From: Terribacillus sp. DMT04
GTDB taxonomy: Bacteria; Bacillota; Bacilli; Bacillales; Amphibacillaceae
Direction: 5' to 3'
NCBI RefSeq assembly: GCF_019056395.1
Contig: NZ_CP077639.1
Coordinates: 1,738,001 to 1,802,000, forward strand
DNA length: 64,000 bases
Made by a program: the position numbers and the translations under genes. Below the pieces are notes generated by a model. The model searched no databases. It had not been told where the DNA came from and was given only the letters and a program-made list of their open reading frames with translations. Of the stretch, positions 1 through 7,395 are shown in pieces. Within the stretch, counting starts at the first letter, position 1. Each line of letters starts with the position of its first letter.

Positions 1-810
1 TAAGAAGGGGGTAATCTCCTCATCCTTTACTTTTCGTCCCATCACAAACTGCTGTGTTGATTCCAGATTCACAAGAATGACATTCTTTCCTTTTGCAACA
101 CCAAAATAATCAGACTGAATATCCTTGTTGGTGCGCTCCAGGTAAGCAGCAGCTTTCTCATAATCTTTCTTTGACGCAAATTCACTGCTGAGCTCAGCGC
201 GAACAGTTTGGTAGATATCATATCCGTGGTAATAAACCGGACCTAGCTCACTTACCTTAGCAGTACGGTTAAAGCTGCCATCATGCTGATCTCCAGCGCC
301 AATTTGACTAATGCCGATGTTAAGTCCAATAAGCAGGATAATAGCACTAGTAAAAACTCCTTTTCTCTTCCAGGTCAAACGCACCGGTTTCGGCCGTTTG
401 ACCAGCCACCAGATTAGCAGAAAAACGGTATCCGCAAACAACACCAAATCTAGCGGGTCCATCAATTCTACTGTACTCTGGCTAAGACCGCCGACGTTCT
501 GGAATTGGAATAGGATAGGCAATGTCACAAAGTCGATGTAAAAGCGAAAATACAGTAAGTTACCGTAGAGAACGCCTGTCAGGATTATATGCAGAATTAA
601 TAGTGAGCCGGCTCGCAGTTTACGAGCAAAAACGTATAACAGCAGCACGAGCACTGCGACAGACGACAAACTTGAAAAAAACAACTGTATATAATCAAAC
701 GGTTCATATAATGGCAAGTCGAAATAGATAATACTTATTAGATACATCTTACATAACAGAAGGACCGCTCCAACCGAGCAGTAACCTTTGACAGTGGACA
801 AAAATCTCAT
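1..810 (-). CDS. lipoteichoic acid synthase family protein, N-terminal part (cut by window start)
   Basis: This is the first 270 codons of a gene running off the left edge. LtaS-family enzymes polymerise glycerol phosphate from phosphatidylglycerol onto a glycolipid anchor on the outer membrane face. The N-terminal ~190 residues form about five hydrophobic segments, as in LtaS. A linker then leads into the start of the sulfatase-like catalytic domain, with NVILVNLEST carrying the conserved metal-binding Glu. The nucleophilic Thr lies outside the window. The ATG at 808-810 overlaps the stop of the upstream fusion gene as ATGA, so the two are translationally coupled. Bacilli carry several LtaS paralogues (LtaS, YfnI, YqgS, YvgJ), and the paralogue cannot be fixed from this part. 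Confidence 0.85.
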   Translation of the reverse strand, partial: MRFLSTVKGYCSVGAVLLLCKMYLISIIYFDLPLYEPFDYIQLFFSSLSSVAVLVLLLYVFARKLRAGSLLILHIILTGVLYGNLLYFRFYIDFVTLPILFQFQNVGGLSQSTVELMDPLDLVLFADTVFLLIWWLVKRPKPVRLTWKRKGVFTSAIILLIGLNIGISQIGAGDQHDGSFNRTAKVSELGPVYYHGYDIYQTVRAELSSEFASKKDYEKAAAYLERTNKDIQSDYFGVAKGKNVILVNLESTQQFVMGRKVKDEEITPFL

Positions 811-2411
811 TGGGTGATAGTTTCCTTCTTTCCGATCAGGCTGGCAAGTTCCTCCGTGACACGAACCAGATCCTTCTCTTCATGATGCCCCATAACAGCT
901 AACTGCACCCAATTGTTTTCAATCAAGTAGCTGCTATTGCAGCTGATCAGGAATCCTTTCTCCGCAAGTATGCGTCCAACCGTTTCGGACCGGCATTCCT
1001 TAGGAAGGGTGATTGTCAGTATACCTGGAGCACGGCATGTGTTGTCTGCCAAAATGGAAATTCCCTTTTGATTGCAAAGGCTGACAAGTTTATCTGTCAA
1101 CAAGCTAACTTGCTTTATAATATTCTTTTTTTCCCATTGATTGATTGCTACAGTTAGTGCCGCGAGCTGATTAGAAGAATGTGTAAATGGTGTACTTTCA
1201 TATTCATGGTAAAGACCAAGATCCAGATAACGCGGAATGCTGTTTGCGATTTTGATTTCATGATGATAGAAAACGAATGCTAACCCCGCGTAAGAAGCCA
1301 ATCCTTTGCCGCTTCCAGCGGTTGCTAAAAAGACATCGCTCAAATCAATGGGCATATTACCAAGGGAGCTGCAGCAATCCAGGATAAGCTTGCTGTCTAT
1401 ATGCTTGGTGATTCGCTTCAGCTTATCCAAGTCCTGCAGCACACCAGTTGACGTTTCTGCATGTACAGCCCAGATCCATCCAACACGATGCTTCTTTGCT
1501 TCTGCTAAAATGTGCTGATAATCAAATGCTTGTCCCCAAGGTATCTCCAAGGTAGTGAAAGATAGTCCTGCCCGCTGTGCGTGATCTGTCAGTCGCAAAC
1601 CAAATTCACCATTCACGAGGATAAGTCCGTGCTGTTTTAGAAGGGAAAGCTGAGCTGCTGCAGCATCATTTCCAAGTGTGCCCGATCCCAGCATAATTTG
1701 CACCTGTGAAGAATGTGTCAGTTTTTTAAGTTTGTCACGCAGCTGATGAAGCTGATCAATAAAAACAGGCGCGCGATGCGACCGTGCAGTCTGACCCATC
1801 GCCTGCTTTACTTCGTCGGCCATAGGAACAGGTCCCGGCAGAAAGCTAACAGGTTCTTGCTTCGAAAGTATTCGCTGAAAAGCCCGAGCTTTACGCTGGA
1901 ACAATTTTTCCGTCACGTACATCGGCTGGAACTGCGCATCTCCATTTCCAGTCAAACTACCAAACGGAACGAATCCCATATGCCGGTAGAGCTTTTGCTG
2001 CCGCATAACACCGGAAATAACAGCCATGTCAAAGCCATTATCTAGACAATAGTTAATCAAAGCCTCAGCAAGGCGGAAGAAAACAAAGCTGTTCCGATAA
2101 GCTTTTTCAACAGCAAGCAGCCGAATTTCACATTTGGCTTTATGCGGAGGAAGAAGATCATCAAGGTTATCTAATTTCTGATCAAGTGAAAAAGGTCTAT
2201 TCGAACGAAAAGCAATCATAGCAACGACCACTTGTCCGTCAAGCCCAATAATATATGTATTTTCTTCATTAAAGCGATCGATTCGGCTGCGTCCCTCATT
2301 CTCTTCATGCTGAGGAATTTCTTCTGTAAACGTACGATAATTCAGAGCGTGTATTTGTTCGAATTCCCATGTTTCTGTTGCGATTTTATACTGTAATTGT
2401 GTCGAATTCAT
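807..2411 (-). CDS. fusion of GNAT-type acyltransferase and class-V PLP aminotransferase
   Basis: Two-domain protein of 534 aa. Residues 1-180 look like a GNAT acyltransferase of the autoinducer-synthase/FeeM sort (EIRLLAVEKAYRN core, HMGFVPFG near the end). Residues 188-534 resemble the alanine-glyoxylate/2-aminoethylphosphonate aminotransferase family: PGPVP entry motif, GSGT at 242-245, HAETSTG at 317-323, the PLP-ring Asp in LILDCC (D345), and a likely Schiff-base lysine K369 in ATAGSGKG. The gene lies 6 bp after a plsY-type gene and overlaps an LTA-synthase-type gene by 4 bp, which suggests a role in lipid or polyglycerol-phosphate chemistry. The family matches are by motif, the substrate is unknown, and the pathway is inference. 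No frameshift is seen between the domains, so the fusion appears genuine. Confidence 0.75.
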   Translation of the reverse strand: MNSTQLQYKIATETWEFEQIHALNYRTFTEEIPQHEENEGRSRIDRFNEENTYIIGLDGQVVVAMIAFRSNRPFSLDQKLDNLDDLLPPHKAKCEIRLLAVEKAYRNSFVFFRLAEALINYCLDNGFDMAVISGVMRQQKLYRHMGFVPFGSLTGNGDAQFQPMYVTEKLFQRKARAFQRILSKQEPVSFLPGPVPMADEVKQAMGQTARSHRAPVFIDQLHQLRDKLKKLTHSSQVQIMLGSGTLGNDAAAAQLSLLKQHGLILVNGEFGLRLTDHAQRAGLSFTTLEIPWGQAFDYQHILAEAKKHRVGWIWAVHAETSTGVLQDLDKLKRITKHIDSKLILDCCSSLGNMPIDLSDVFLATAGSGKGLASYAGLAFVFYHHEIKIANSIPRYLDLGLYHEYESTPFTHSSNQLAALTVAINQWEKKNIIKQVSLLTDKLVSLCNQKGISILADNTCRAPGILTITLPKECRSETVGRILAEKGFLISCNSSYLIENNWVQLAVMGHHEEKDLVRVTEELASLIGKKETITQ

Positions 2412-2417
2412 TGTAAG

Positions 2418-3014
2418 TCACCTTTCGTTACGTAATAGCAAATAACTCCAGGCAGCTCTCACATGTGTGTGATGTGCTGCTAGGACAAGGACAGTCACTA
2501 CAACGTAAACTGCGAATGTAAGTACGCCCAACCGTAAAAGCGGGAGCAGTGCAGCTGTAATCACGTAAGCGAGCAATCCTGAGGCACTAAATCTTCTTAA
2601 GAAAAGATAGATACATAGAAATACGGCAATTAAGAGAAAGGTTGCTTGATAAGAAAAGATTACAAGTGCTCCAAGTGACACAGCAATTCCTTTACCGCCG
2701 CGAAAACGAAGCTGAATCGGGAAAATATGCCCTAATACGGCCGCAACAGCACATAGACCTGCGATAACTTCTGTTCCACCGCTCCAATGGACAAGCAGCA
2801 CAGCAAGCATGCCTTTAGCTAAATCAAATATAAGAACGAGCAGAAAGCCTTTCTTCCCCATTGATCTTCCGGCATTTGTCGCGCCTGCATTACCGCTTCC
2901 AGTCGTTCGTATATCAATTCCTTGCTTCCATTTCACAAGATAATAAGCTCCATTCAAGGAACCTAGAATATATGCTAGAACAATCCACCACCATGCAAAC
3001 ATTTCGCCTTCCAT
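2418..3014 (-). CDS. plsY: PlsY-family acyl-phosphate:glycerol-3-phosphate acyltransferase
   Basis: PlsY moves an acyl group from acyl-phosphate to the sn-1 position of glycerol-3-phosphate at the membrane. The 198-aa product has about five membrane segments. Motif 2 (GSGNAGATNAGRS) and motif 3 (GHIFPIQLRFRGGKG) are intact. The first motif, usually GS-x-P-x-G, reads GSLNGAYY and so lacks its proline. The ATG at 3012-3014 follows AAGGTGG at good spacing. It is the first gene of a unit with the GNAT/aminotransferase fusion and an LTA-synthase homologue. Since Bacilli normally keep housekeeping plsY elsewhere (next to parE), this is probably a second, specialised copy. That last point is inference. 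Confidence 0.85.
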   Translation of the reverse strand: MEGEMFAWWWIVLAYILGSLNGAYYLVKWKQGIDIRTTGSGNAGATNAGRSMGKKGFLLVLIFDLAKGMLAVLLVHWSGGTEVIAGLCAVAAVLGHIFPIQLRFRGGKGIAVSLGALVIFSYQATFLLIAVFLCIYLFLRRFSASGLLAYVITAALLPLLRLGVLTFAVYVVVTVLVLAAHHTHVRAAWSYLLLRNER

Positions 3015-3403
3015 AAACTGACACCACCTTGCGTAGTTCCATAGTATAAATAAACAAGTAAACTTTCAATGATATTTGACAAAATTTTACCTAAATTAGG
3101 ATATAAAAAACGAGCCTGCGACAATACAAGATTAATTTATCCTAAAACCCAATGATTAAAAATCTACGCTTCTTCATGCAGCCTTCTGGGATGCTGTCTC
3201 TAGCTTGAAGTAGACACCGACAAGAAGATTGCTTCTTATTTTCGAGGATTCTGCGTACACTGCTTACAGGAGTGAAGGCTTCCCTTAACACAACTCCGCT
3301 TCGTTTCCAATGCAAAAAATCCAAACAACGCTGCTGTTCATTGCAGTGTTGTTTGGATTTTTATAAAGCTTAAATAGTAATTTCCCAGCTTCCTATCATT
3401 CTC
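3015..3403. other. intergenic stretch between plsY-type gene and yozE
   Basis: About 390 bases separate two minus-strand units. The left part should hold the promoter of the plsY unit; TTGAAA and TATACT occur 15 bp apart on the minus strand near 3044-3070, which is a weak match. TTAGGATA near 3096 and TATCCTAA near 3138 are inverted copies about 34 bp apart. The right part carries the hairpin at 3314-3363. The 150 bases between (about 3150-3310) form an open minus-strand frame with no ribosome binding site or recognisable protein, and I see no function in them. Confidence 0.5.
3314..3363 (-). terminator. bidirectional hairpin terminator after yozE
   Basis: Long stem AAAATCCAAACAAC...GTTGTTTGGATTTT with an inner GCTGC/GCAG continuation, A-rich on one side and T-rich on the other. 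It works in either direction and ends the DUF72-to-yozE transcript. A near-copy of the outer stem is found at 44005-44054. Confidence 0.85.
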
Positions 3404-3619
3404 TTATTCCGACGATTCATAAGTGCTCCACAGACGGTCGAATACCTGTAAAGATCCGTGAAACGGACTGTTCCACTCTAGGTATTCGCTAATCTCATCA
3501 TAAGAAGAACTGTGCTTTGGGAAGTTATGTTCACCGAACATCCAGTCAGCAAGACGGCTCTCATCGGTCGGTTTCTTTCGTCCGCGATGCGTCATCATAT
3601 AATGATAAAAAGATCGCAT
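3404..3619 (-). CDS. yozE: YozE family protein (UPF0346)
   Basis: Small 71-aa soluble protein of the YozE/UPF0346 family, recognisable from the MRSFYHYMM start, the FPKHSSSYDEISEYLE core and the aspartate-rich FDRLWSTYE end. YozE proteins are short three-helix-bundle proteins of unknown function, widespread in Firmicutes. The ATG at 3617-3619 directly abuts the stop codon of the small membrane peptide upstream, and GAAGGTG inside that peptide's last codons serves as ribosome binding site. It is the last gene before the terminator at 3314-3363. Confidence 0.9.
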   Translation of the reverse strand: MRSFYHYMMTHRGRKKPTDESRLADWMFGEHNFPKHSSSYDEISEYLEWNSPFHGSLQVFDRLWSTYESSE

Positions 3620-3727
3620 TTATTCACCTTCTTTCTTGAACTTGCTCTTGTTCCTCCAAACGGGATAATAAATTGTCAGTACGATTAGAAGAAAGAAACA
3701 AGCAGGCGGCAATAGCACGTAAAGCAT
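3620..3727 (-). CDS. 35-residue single-span membrane peptide between dfrA and yozE
   Basis: The reading frame starts with ATG at 3725-3727, directly after the dfrA TGA, and ends with TAA at 3620-3622, directly before the yozE ATG. The peptide begins MLYVLLPPACFFLLIVL, giving one hydrophobic span of about 20 residues, then a basic tail (RNKSKFKKEGE). It has no strong ribosome binding site and would depend on coupling to dfrA translation. The exact end-to-end packing between two genes and the membrane-span composition argue for a real gene, but no family is recognised. It could instead be a spacer that is open by chance. Confidence 0.5.
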   Translation of the reverse strand: MLYVLLPPACFFLLIVLTIYYPVWRNKSKFKKEGE

Positions 3728-4222
3728 TCAGCGCTTCACTCGGTCATACTTGATGAAATAATAATCATATGGATTGCGTTCGTCCTTCTCGCCTTTTTCC
3801 CGCCCTGTTTCCTGCCAGTCTTCCATTGAAATAGCAGGAAAGAAAGTATCTGCCGGGAAAGATTCATCTATATACGTCATATAAATACGGTCTGCTATTT
3901 TTACTGTTTGCGCAAAAATATCGCTTCCGCCGATAACGAATATCTCTTGATTTGGATGCTTGTCCGCTAACGATTCTATTTCCTTTGTATCATGCAAGAC
4001 AATCACTTGACCAGCCTCGAAATTATCATCTCTCGTCAGTACAACATTCGTTCGGTTAGGCAGCGCACCATTCATCGAATCCAGCGTTTTTCTTCCCATT
4101 ACAATAATCTGATTTGTTGTTTTCTCCTTAAAGAAGCGCAAATCTCTGGGAAGGCGCCACGGCAAGTCGTTGTTATATCCAATACCGCGATTTTGATCCA
4201 TTGCAAATAATAAAGAAATCAT
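3728..4222 (-). CDS. dfrA: dihydrofolate reductase
   Basis: Reduces dihydrofolate to tetrahydrofolate with NADPH, restoring the cofactor oxidised by thymidylate synthase. The 164-aa protein has the classic start MISLLFAMDQNRGIGYNNDLPW, with substrate-site residues in LPWRLPRDLRFFK, the NADPH-binding VMGRKTLDS, and IFVIGGSDIF. Length is normal for the family. GAGGAGG at about 4229-4235 precedes the ATG. It lies 11 bp after thyA, the usual functional pair. Confidence 0.95.
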   Translation of the reverse strand: MISLLFAMDQNRGIGYNNDLPWRLPRDLRFFKEKTTNQIIVMGRKTLDSMNGALPNRTNVVLTRDDNFEAGQVIVLHDTKEIESLADKHPNQEIFVIGGSDIFAQTVKIADRIYMTYIDESFPADTFFPAISMEDWQETGREKGEKDERNPYDYYFIKYDRVKR

Positions 4223-4233
4223 TGTATTCCTCC

Positions 4234-5193
4234 TCAGACTGCGACTGGCGCTTTAATAGCTGGATGCGGTTCATAGCCGACGATTTCCAAGTCTTCCATA
4301 GCAGCATCGAATACCGAACGGAAACTGTCTTTAATTTTCAGAGTTGGCAATTGTTTAGGTGTGCGGCTAAGCTGTGTTTCCACTTGCTCCAAGTGATTTG
4401 TATACAAGTGTGCATCTCCGATTGTGTGAATAAATTCTCCAACTTCCAAACCGCATTCTTTCGCAATTAAATGCGTCAGCAAACTATAGCTGGCAATATT
4501 GAACGGGATGCCAAGGAAGATATCGCCGCTCCGCTGGTACAGCTGGCAAGATAATTTATTATCCGCAACATAAAATTGGAACATCGTATGGCATGGCGGT
4601 AATGCCATTGTCGGCACATCTTCTGGATTCCATGCGGAAACAATCAATCTTCGTGAATCTGGATTTTTCTTGATCATTTCAATTATGTCTTGCAATTGAT
4701 CGATTGTCTCGCCTTTGGTTGTCTGCCAGCCTCTCCACTGCTTTCCATATACATCGCCCAGATGACCAAACTTTTCACTAAAGTCATCATCAGTCAAAAT
4801 GAGCTGCTTAAACTTATTCATTTCTGTATCATAAGCCGCGCGGAAAGAATCATCCTGCAATGATCTGCGTCCGAAATCTGTCATGTCAGGTCCATCGTAC
4901 GCCTCACTTTCGACCCAGTTCTTAAACGCCCATTCATTCCAGATATTATTGTTATGTTCCAGCAAGTAACGAATGTTTGTGTCTCCTTTTAAGAACCAAA
5001 GCAGTTCACTTGCAATAAGGCGGAAAGGCACACGTTTTGTCGTCAAGAGCGGAAAACCTTGGTTCAAATCAAAACGCATTTGATAACCGAATACGGAGAC
5101 CGTACCGGTTCCTGTACGATCTTCTTTTTTTGTACCGTTATTTAAGACATATCTGCATAAATCCAGATAAGTTTGTTCAGAGGTTGTCATCAA
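4234..5193 (-). CDS. thyA: thymidylate synthase
   Basis: Makes dTMP from dUMP using methylenetetrahydrofolate. At 319 aa it is the long form typical of Lactobacillus and Staphylococcus, with a roughly 50-residue insertion around residues 90-140. The catalytic Cys lies in [10 protein letters not shown] (about C201), the phosphate-binding Arg pair in [11 protein letters not shown], and [18 protein letters not shown] is intact. The frame opens with TTG at 5191-5193, immediately followed by ATG at 5188-5190. AAAGGA sits 9 bases from the TTG and 12 from the ATG, so either start is possible. It is co-transcribed with dfrA. Confidence 0.95.
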   Translation of the reverse strand: MMTTSEQTYLDLCRYVLNNGTKKEDRTGTGTVSVFGYQMRFDLNQGFPLLTTKRVPFRLIASELLWFLKGDTNIRYLLEHNNNIWNEWAFKNWVESEAYDGPDMTDFGRRSLQDDSFRAAYDTEMNKFKQLILTDDDFSEKFGHLGDVYGKQWRGWQTTKGETIDQLQDIIEMIKKNPDSRRLIVSAWNPEDVPTMALPPCHTMFQFYVADNKLSCQLYQRSGDIFLGIPFNIASYSLLTHLIAKECGLEVGEFIHTIGDAHLYTNHLEQVETQLSRTPKQLPTLKIKDSFRSVFDAAMEDLEIVGYEPHPAIKAPVAV

Positions 5194-5207
5194 CTATCAC
5201 ATTCCTT

Positions 5208-5822
5208 TTATCGTATATCGTCACACGGCATGTCCCATTCCTCAAAAAACTGATTTAGGAAACTTTCCATGAAAGCATGTCTTTTCTTGGCCATCTGGTT
5301 AGCTGTGTCCGTATGTAACGTTTCTTTCAATTTTAATAGTTTATCATAAAAATGCTGAATGCTCGACTGCTTGGGATCATTCGGCCAATGAATAAGCCGG
5401 CTGGCAGCACCGCCAAAAGCGAATGTCCGTGCAATTCCGATTGCACCAATAGCATCCAAACGGTCGGCATCTTGAATGATTTTTCCTTCCAGCGTTTCTG
5501 GTATACGCCCCTTGCTGTATGATATATCCTTGCATACTTGGAAAATCTCTCGTATCGTGCTTTCTTCCAATTCAATTCTTCGCAGAAATGCTTGCGCCTC
5601 AGCAATGGCATCTGCCGGCTGATCAAACAGTTTATGATCTCCAATATCATGCATCCAGCCAATAGCTTCCGTTAGAAACGGGTCCGCACCTTCTTTAAAT
5701 GCTATCTTACGGCCCATTTTTGCCACCCGTTTCATATGGTAAAAGTCATGTCCCGTTGCATCTTCTCGAAAGATAGTATGCGCATAGCGCTCCATCTCTT
5801 CCAATTGTTTTTCCTGTTCCAC
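5208..5822 (-). CDS. HD-domain phosphohydrolase (YpgQ-like)
   Basis: 204-aa metal-dependent HD hydrolase. Metal ligands are visible in HDFYHMKRV (about residue 25), GWMHDIGDHK (HD pair near residue 57) and IIQDADRLDAIGAIG (Asp near residue 118). The last block and the following ARTFAFGGA are hallmarks of the B. subtilis YpgQ group, for which nucleotide pyrophosphatase activity has been reported; the substrate here is not known. The start is GTG at 5820-5822, with AAGGAT at 8 bases. It sits between the DUF72 gene and thyA in the same direction, so a link to nucleotide metabolism is plausible but inferred. Confidence 0.85.
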   Translation of the reverse strand: MEQEKQLEEMERYAHTIFREDATGHDFYHMKRVAKMGRKIAFKEGADPFLTEAIGWMHDIGDHKLFDQPADAIAEAQAFLRRIELEESTIREIFQVCKDISYSKGRIPETLEGKIIQDADRLDAIGAIGIARTFAFGGAASRLIHWPNDPKQSSIQHFYDKLLKLKETLHTDTANQMAKKRHAFMESFLNQFFEEWDMPCDDIR

Positions 5823-5841
5823 TAGTCAACATCCTTCCTAA

Positions 5842-6690
5842 TCAAAATAAATGAAGCTGTTCTGGCGGGGGATCTGGCAGCTTTTGACCGAGCAGCTGCA
5901 TCATTTCTTTCGCATTATCACTCGCATCGCCTCCGGAATTGTTATTGAATAGCAGAACAACGCGTTTACAGGACTGCTCGAGTCTGGAAGCTGCAGCTTG
6001 CCATTCTTTCAATTCCGCTTCATTATAACGATACAAAAAGCGAACTTTCCGCCAGTCTTCCCTTCCGTGCTGGTTCCAGCCATGGACATTTCGTCCGTGA
6101 AATCGCACGAGTGTCATTTCTTTGTTCGTAGCTATCGGAACAGCTGGAACAGAACCACTTCCCGCTTGCGGTTCATCACAGACAGTATGGATGAAATCCA
6201 ACTCCTGCAAAAGGTGCAGCGTTTGCGTTCGATAGGCTTCTGTATACCAAGATTGATGCCGAAATTCAATGGCGACCGGCAGCCCTTTTGTCAACGACCG
6301 AATATAGCGAAGCCGATCGATACTAGCCTTCTCGACCTTAAACCAAGGCGGAAATTGAAAAAGAATAGCGGCCAGTTTGTCTGCTTCAATGACCGGCTGA
6401 ATAGAGGAGTGAAAAGCTTCAAATAAACGTGCAGCTTCTGCTCGCGTCATCTTTTTCCTGCTCTGTCCCGTCATATCTTGATGCGCTTTTATAATGAAAG
6501 AGAAATCCGCCGGCGTTTCGGCTGTCCATTTTTCGTAGTTGCTCATCGGCTGAATGGCATAGAAGGATGCGTCTATTTCTACCACATCAAAATGCGTGCT
6601 GTATGTTTTTAACTTCTGCTGTCGCTCTTTTGCCTCTGTATATAACTTGTCATGATCGCCCCAGCCTGTCACACCGACTTGAATCGCCAT
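5842..6690 (-). CDS. DUF72 family protein
   Basis: 282-aa protein of the DUF72 (YecE/YunF) family, a TIM-barrel fold of unknown biochemical function. Family signatures are the start IQVGVTGWGDHD, VVEIDASFYAIQP, FSFIIKAHQDMT, ILFQFPPWF, the AIEFRHQSWY strand and a C-terminal LLFNNNSGGDASDNA block. An AAAGGAGG site lies 6 bases before the ATG. It is the first gene of the run to yozE. Its divergent neighbour is the cold-shock gene. Confidence 0.88.
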   Translation of the reverse strand: MAIQVGVTGWGDHDKLYTEAKERQQKLKTYSTHFDVVEIDASFYAIQPMSNYEKWTAETPADFSFIIKAHQDMTGQSRKKMTRAEAARLFEAFHSSIQPVIEADKLAAILFQFPPWFKVEKASIDRLRYIRSLTKGLPVAIEFRHQSWYTEAYRTQTLHLLQELDFIHTVCDEPQAGSGSVPAVPIATNKEMTLVRFHGRNVHGWNQHGREDWRKVRFLYRYNEAELKEWQAAASRLEQSCKRVVLLFNNNSGGDASDNAKEMMQLLGQKLPDPPPEQLHLF

Positions 6691-6880
6691 AACTTTCCTC
6701 CTTTCGACCTTCGTTAATTTCTTTTATTGTAATAGAATCGCAGAATCCCTTCAACGATGAGGATTCCTGGCAGAAAATAAGGAGAAGATGTCGCAATATT
6801 TGAGTAATAAGCAATCTCGCAGACTATTTTCCTTGATGGGAAAGCGGTTACTTTCCCATCGCATCTGTGTTTTTCCCTAC

Positions 6881-6909
6881 TTGACGCATTTTTCAAAATA
6901 AGCTATATT
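6881..6909 (+). promoter_or_regulatory. SigA-type promoter of the cold-shock gene
   Basis: TTGACG (6881-6886) and TATATT (6904-6909) are separated by exactly 17 bp. Transcription should start near 6916, leaving a leader of about 150 nt before the csp start codon, the length usual for cold-shock mRNAs. Confidence 0.75.
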
Positions 6910-6926
6910 GGTGGCAAGCAAACAAG

Positions 6927-7000
6927 ATGAGCGGAATTAGAACGTCGGCAGCTTGTTAGAAGAGCTCATGTATTCCGCCCTTCTAACAAACTGCCTTTTT
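6927..7000 (+). promoter_or_regulatory. csp leader: intrinsic terminator with competing upstream pairing
   Basis: The leader contains a terminator-shaped hairpin: GGCAGCTTGTTAGAAG (6947-6962) pairs with CTTCTAACAAACTGCC (6980-6995) apart from one bulged or mismatched base, followed directly by TTTTT. The hairpin loop (6963-6979) contains ATTCCGC (6972-6978) and GCTCAT (6964-6969). These are complementary to GCGGAAT (6931-6937) and ATGAGC (6927-6932) just upstream. The upstream pairings and the terminator stem cannot form together except as a pseudoknot. This is the layout of an attenuator or RNA thermosensor. The pairings are seen directly; the regulatory role is inferred. Confidence 0.6.
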
Positions 7001-7067
7001 CATTTCTTGCACGTCTTTTTGTAATTTTATACGTTTTCTGTGAAACGTCTTTAGGAGGATAAGGAAT

Positions 7068-7268
7068 ATGCCAAACGGAATTGTCAAGTGGTTTAACGCT
7101 GAAAAAGGTTACGGATTCATTCAAGTTGAGGACGGTAACGATGTGTTTGTACATTACTCCGCCATCCAGGAAGAAGGCTTTAAAAACCTTGAAGAAGGTC
7201 AGGAAGTATCCTTTGAAGTAATCGAAGGAGACAGAGGCCCCCAAGCAGCTAACGTAGTAAAACTATAA
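7068..7268 (+). CDS. cspD: cold-shock protein (CspA/CspD family)
   Basis: 66-aa single cold-shock domain that binds single-stranded RNA and DNA and acts as an RNA chaperone. Both RNA-binding motifs are present: RNP1 in KGYGFIQV and RNP2 in VFVHYSAI. The start [16 protein letters not shown] and length are typical of Bacillus CspB/CspC/CspD. AGGAGG lies 8 bases before the ATG. Expression is probably controlled through the long structured leader; a rho-independent terminator follows at 7281. The choice of cspD over other paralogue names rests on synteny with ypdP and is tentative. Confidence 0.95.
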   Translation: MPNGIVKWFNAEKGYGFIQVEDGNDVFVHYSAIQEEGFKNLEEGQEVSFEVIEGDRGPQAANVVKL

Positions 7269-7280
7269 TATTGTACATAA

Positions 7281-7308
7281 GCGGCAATCCATAGGGTTGC
7301 CGCTTTTC
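7281..7308 (+). terminator. terminator of the cold-shock gene
   Basis: GCGGCAA (7281-7287) pairs with TTGCCGC (7297-7303), followed by TTTTCTT. It lies 12 bases after the csp stop codon. Confidence 0.85.
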
Positions 7309-7327
7309 TTTATAATACTGTCGAATG

Positions 7328-7356
7328 TTGCATCGGCTTAGAAAAAAGCGTATACT
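7328..7356 (+). promoter_or_regulatory. SigA-type promoter of the queuosine transporter gene
   Basis: TTGCAT (7328-7333) and TATACT (7351-7356) with 17 bp spacing, ending 39 bases before the start codon of the transporter gene. Confidence 0.65.
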
Positions 7357-7395
7357 CTTCCATTGTCTAAGTAATTTTAACTAGGAGGAGCAGCA

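Larger units (their letters stand above)
6691..7067. other. divergent intergenic region and csp leader
   Basis: This 377-base gap separates the DUF72 gene (minus) from the cold-shock gene (plus). Its left half holds the DUF72 promoter side and a perfect inverted repeat, GATGGGAAAG/CTTTCCCATC, at 6835-6844 and 6851-6860. Its right half is the csp promoter (6881-6909) and a leader of about 150 nt with the hairpins listed separately. No gene is supported in it. Confidence 0.7.

Noticed and set aside
3142-3324. 60-codon minus-strand frame beside the yozE terminator
   Set aside because: No ribosome binding site, no recognisable protein features, and it runs into the terminator arm.
6714-6896. 60-codon minus-strand frame upstream of csp
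   Set aside because: It covers the csp promoter, has no ribosome binding site and a composition typical of a chance frame.
6927-6959. Ten-codon leader peptide in the csp leader ending inside the terminator arm
   Set aside because: The stop codon position is suggestive of attenuation, but the ATG lies about 11 nt from the predicted 5' end without any Shine-Dalgarno sequence.
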